A stretch of DNA of 7,748 bases from NCBI GenBank assembly GCA_030430105.1, contig JAUIFW010000051.1:1-7748 (forward strand), given 5' to 3'. Source of the DNA: a bacterium. Lineage in GTDB: Bacteria; Patescibacteria; Gracilibacteria; 1-14-2-50-48-13. A model generated the notes under the pieces. The model made no database searches. It was not told the DNA's origin and saw only the letters and a program-made list of their open reading frames with translations. Position numbers and translations under genes: made by a program. Positions 5,800 through 7,748 of this stretch are shown piece by piece; position 1 is the stretch's first letter, and every line of letters starts with the position of its first letter.

Positions 5800-6024
5800 A
5801 TGAAGGAAACACTCGTGATTTTACAGTTTGTCTTTGCAATCTTGCTGAGCCTTGCGATTTTGGCGCAGAGCAAGGGGGTTGGACTTTCTGAAACTTTTGG
5901 TGGCCAGAGTGCAAGCTTTGCTACCAGCCGAGGAATCGACAAATTTCTTCATGTGCTTACTATCTTGCTCGCGATCGGGCTAGTGGTGAACACACTTGCA
6001 TTTGCTTTTGTTAGCACTGTATGA
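5800..6024 (+). CDS. secG: Preprotein translocase subunit SecG, 74 aa
   Basis: SecG is the small membrane subunit that accompanies SecYE and aids SecA-driven export of proteins across the cytoplasmic membrane. The protein has the family layout: hydrophobic helix 1 (about 3-22), the loop A-Q-S-K-G-V-G-L (22-29) followed by F-G-G (33-35), an S/F/R-G stretch (39-45), and helix 2 (about 50-70). Length of 74 aa is normal for the family. The ATG at 5800 is the only start that gives a complete first helix; no Shine-Dalgarno sequence precedes it. The TGA overlaps the ATG of the solute-binding protein gene (ATGA), so the two are probably translated together. The downstream product must itself be exported, though that alone does not show a functional link. 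Confidence 0.9.
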   Translation: MKETLVILQFVFAILLSLAILAQSKGVGLSETFGGQSASFATSRGIDKFLHVLTILLAIGLVVNTLAFAFVSTV

Positions 6025-7748
6025 GTTCTTCTTTTTTCAAGGGGGGTGTGAGGGCTTCTGTGGTTCTCATCCTCTCTTTTCTCGTGTTCGTTCTTTCTTC
6101 TTACTTTCTGACGCAGCTGTATGTGGCTGAGTCGAGCTATGAGTCTCCCTTACCAGGTGGAGTGCTCAGTGAAGGAGTAGTAGGAGAAGTGCGGGCTATA
6201 AACCCCCTCCTTTCTCAGCATAGTGAGGCTGAGGAGGATATTGTCTCATTGGTTTTTTCTGGACTTACCAAGTATGATCCAAAGCAGCGACGTATTGTTC
6301 CAGATCTAGCTACCTTTGAGGTAAATAGCAATGCAACGGAATTTACCTTCCGTCTTTTTGAGGAAGCAGTGTGGCATGATGGTGTCGCGGTTACCGCGGA
6401 TGATGTGGTGTTTACCTATGAGTTGATTCAGGATGTGGACTTCCCGAATACATTCTTGCAGTCACGCTTCGCGAATGTGAAGGTGGAGAAAGTCGATGAT
6501 AAGACGGTGAAGTTTGTCCTTCCTAGCTCGTATTATTACTTCCCTACCTCGACTACTATTGGGATTGTTCCAAAACACCTATGGAGCTCTGTGTATGCTT
6601 CAGATATTGTGGCGAGCCCTCTGAATAGACAACCTATTGGTTCTGGTCCGTATATGATGGAGGAGCCACTTAGTTCTAGTGAGACAGGTCCACAGGTGAT
6701 TTCTCTTGTTCGCAATGATGCGTACTACGGGGATATTCCATATTTGGAAGGAGTTTCCTTTTATGTGCTACCTACCTTTGATGAGGTGTTACAGCAGCGA
6801 AATGCTCTTACAGCTATCAAGTCTATTCCTTATAGCTTTGTAGAGAATGTTCGAGATAGTGAACGATTTGACCTTCATGAGGTAATGCTTCCAAAGTATT
6901 TTGCTGCGTTCCTTAATGTGGAGTCAGAGTTCCTCCTTTCAAATAAGACACGTCAGGCTCTACAGCTTGCAACGGATAGATCGCATTTGTTTGAAAATGT
7001 TCAGCATTTGCGTGAGATCAACTCACCATTTCTACAACGAGATACAGAAAGCTGGGAAGCACAATTTTTCCCAGATCGTGCTGCGGGAGGACTTTATGAT
7101 GCAGGGTGGCGCTTCCCTACCGATGAATTGGTAGAGTTGAAAAAGAAGAATTTGATTGCTGCCTATGCACTTACGCAATCTGGATCTCTTTTGACAGAGG
7201 AAACTGAGGTCGTGGAGGAAGAAACGGTGGATGGAGATGCTGAGGATGAGCGTGATACTACGACTGTTGAGCTTGGAATTGAGGATGAGACTACTGTGGC
7301 AAGTGAAGAGGATGGAACTGACGAGGAGACAGCCTCAGAGGTCGAAGAAGCTCCTGTGCAGCCTGACCTCAGTGGTATTGCCTTCGAGGATGTGACTATA
7401 AATGGGAAACGAGGTGTGGATCTGTTGGAGGAATATCAGAAGTATCGTGTTAATGAGGACGGTGTGGTATTTACCTTGAAGCTTGTGACCTTGGATAGCC
7501 CTTCATACCTCCAAGAGATGGCTGAGAAAATGGCTGAAGGTTGGGAGAGGCTTGGTGCAAAGGTTCTTCTTGATGTACAGCCTGCAGAACTGATCACGGA
7601 GACAATACGTAACCGTGATTATGATGTGATTCTTATCGGTCAGGAGCTTGGTTATGACCAAGATGTATTTGCGTACTGGCACTCTTCTAGTGCTAAACGA
7701 AGTGGATTTAATCTCTCCAATTTTAAGGATAATGATGTGGATAAGTAC
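6021..7748 (+). CDS. Extracellular solute-binding protein, SBP_bac_5 (peptide/nickel type), C-terminus cut by window edge
   Basis: The visible 576 residues belong to the DppA/OppA-type binding protein family. In order: a short basic N-terminus, one hydrophobic segment (about 12-30), a binding-protein start with A-I-N-P-L (59-63), D-I-V-S-L-V-F-S-G-L (73-82), W-H-D-G-V-A-V-T-A-D-D-V (118-129), G-I-V-P-K-H-L (181-187), G-S-G-P-Y (207-211), R-N-D-A-Y-Y-G (231-237), L-Y-D-A-G-W (358-363), and D-G-V-V-F-T-L-K-L-V-T (480-490) with a typical lobe-I return segment. No cysteine follows the hydrophobic segment, so it is not a lipoprotein; it is probably held by an uncleaved signal anchor. Residues 391-443 form an acidic low-complexity insert (25 Asp/Glu, one Arg) in a place where relatives have a short linker. 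It begins within the secG stop codon (ATGA overlap). The usual ABC permease and ATPase genes are not in view. Ligand is unknown; oligopeptides are the commonest for the family. Confidence 0.88.
   Translation, partial: MSSSFFKGGVRASVVLILSFLVFVLSSYFLTQLYVAESSYESPLPGGVLSEGVVGEVRAINPLLSQHSEAEEDIVSLVFSGLTKYDPKQRRIVPDLATFEVNSNATEFTFRLFEEAVWHDGVAVTADDVVFTYELIQDVDFPNTFLQSRFANVKVEKVDDKTVKFVLPSSYYYFPTSTTIGIVPKHLWSSVYASDIVASPLNRQPIGSGPYMMEEPLSSSETGPQVISLVRNDAYYGDIPYLEGVSFYVLPTFDEVLQQRNALTAIKSIPYSFVENVRDSERFDLHEVMLPKYFAAFLNVESEFLLSNKTRQALQLATDRSHLFENVQHLREINSPFLQRDTESWEAQFFPDRAAGGLYDAGWRFPTDELVELKKKNLIAAYALTQSGSLLTEETEVVEEETVDGDAEDERDTTTVELGIEDETTVASEEDGTDEETASEVEEAPVQPDLSGIAFEDVTINGKRGVDLLEEYQKYRVNEDGVVFTLKLVTLDSPSYLQEMAEKMAEGWERLGAKVLLDVQPAELITETIRNRDYDVILIGQELGYDQDVFAYWHSSSAKRSGFNLSNFKDNDVDKY

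Noticed and set aside
6901..7134. 77-residue plus-strand frame inside the solute-binding protein gene
   Set aside because: It overlaps a continuous, motif-bearing reading frame and has no recognisable features.
1..7748. Recoded UGA (as in Gracilibacteria/Absconditabacteria)
   Set aside because: Two genes end at TGA in ATGA overlaps with complete family lengths, no in-frame TGA interrupts any gene, and tryptophan is encoded by TGG; standard code fits.

Overview
The window carries seven protein-coding genes in two divergent blocks, with no RNA genes, insertion sequences or CRISPR arrays visible. It looks like chromosomal DNA of a small-genome bacterium, most likely a member of the Candidate Phyla Radiation (Patescibacteria). 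That placement is an inference. It rests on the tightly overlapping genes, the absence of a Shine-Dalgarno sequence before any of the seven starts, the divergent membrane GT39-type glycosyltransferase, and a solute-binding protein with no lipobox. UGA is used as a stop (two ATGA overlaps), so the code appears standard.

Left block (1-3084, read leftward): a GT4 glycosyltransferase, then a multi-pass GT39/PMT-like glycosyltransferase, then a 5-formyltetrahydrofolate cyclo-ligase cut by the left edge. The genes overlap by 4 and 8 bases, which indicates one translationally coupled operon. The first two probably build or modify a cell-surface glycan; the third is a one-carbon metabolism enzyme that appears to share only the transcript.

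Middle block (3085-5497, read rightward): a 128-base divergent intergenic region with a plausible sigma-70-type promoter leads into a long RelA/SpoT homologue. Its (p)ppGpp synthetase centre is complete, but its HD hydrolase domain has lost several catalytic residues, and the C-terminal ACT domain is absent. Two bases later starts a small four-helix membrane protein of the YvlD/phage_holin_4_2 family.

Intergenic region 5498-5799: this 302-base gap is unusually rich in structure. It holds a perfect 17-bp inverted repeat that includes the stop codon of the small membrane protein gene, a degenerate heptanucleotide array (TCACTGG-like), a compact G+C-rich hairpin cluster, and a near-perfect array of twelve heptamers (CATTAGT, then GATTAGT). 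The two heptad arrays have related units and may share an origin.

Right block (5800-7748, read rightward): secG, overlapping by ATGA the start of an extracellular solute-binding protein (SBP_bac_5, peptide/nickel type) that runs off the right edge. This protein has an N-terminal membrane anchor and an inserted, strongly acidic low-complexity segment in its second half.

I did not find a clearly new multi-gene system. The strongest leads are the synthetase-only reading of the Rel protein, the paired heptad arrays, and the acidic insert in the solute-binding protein.
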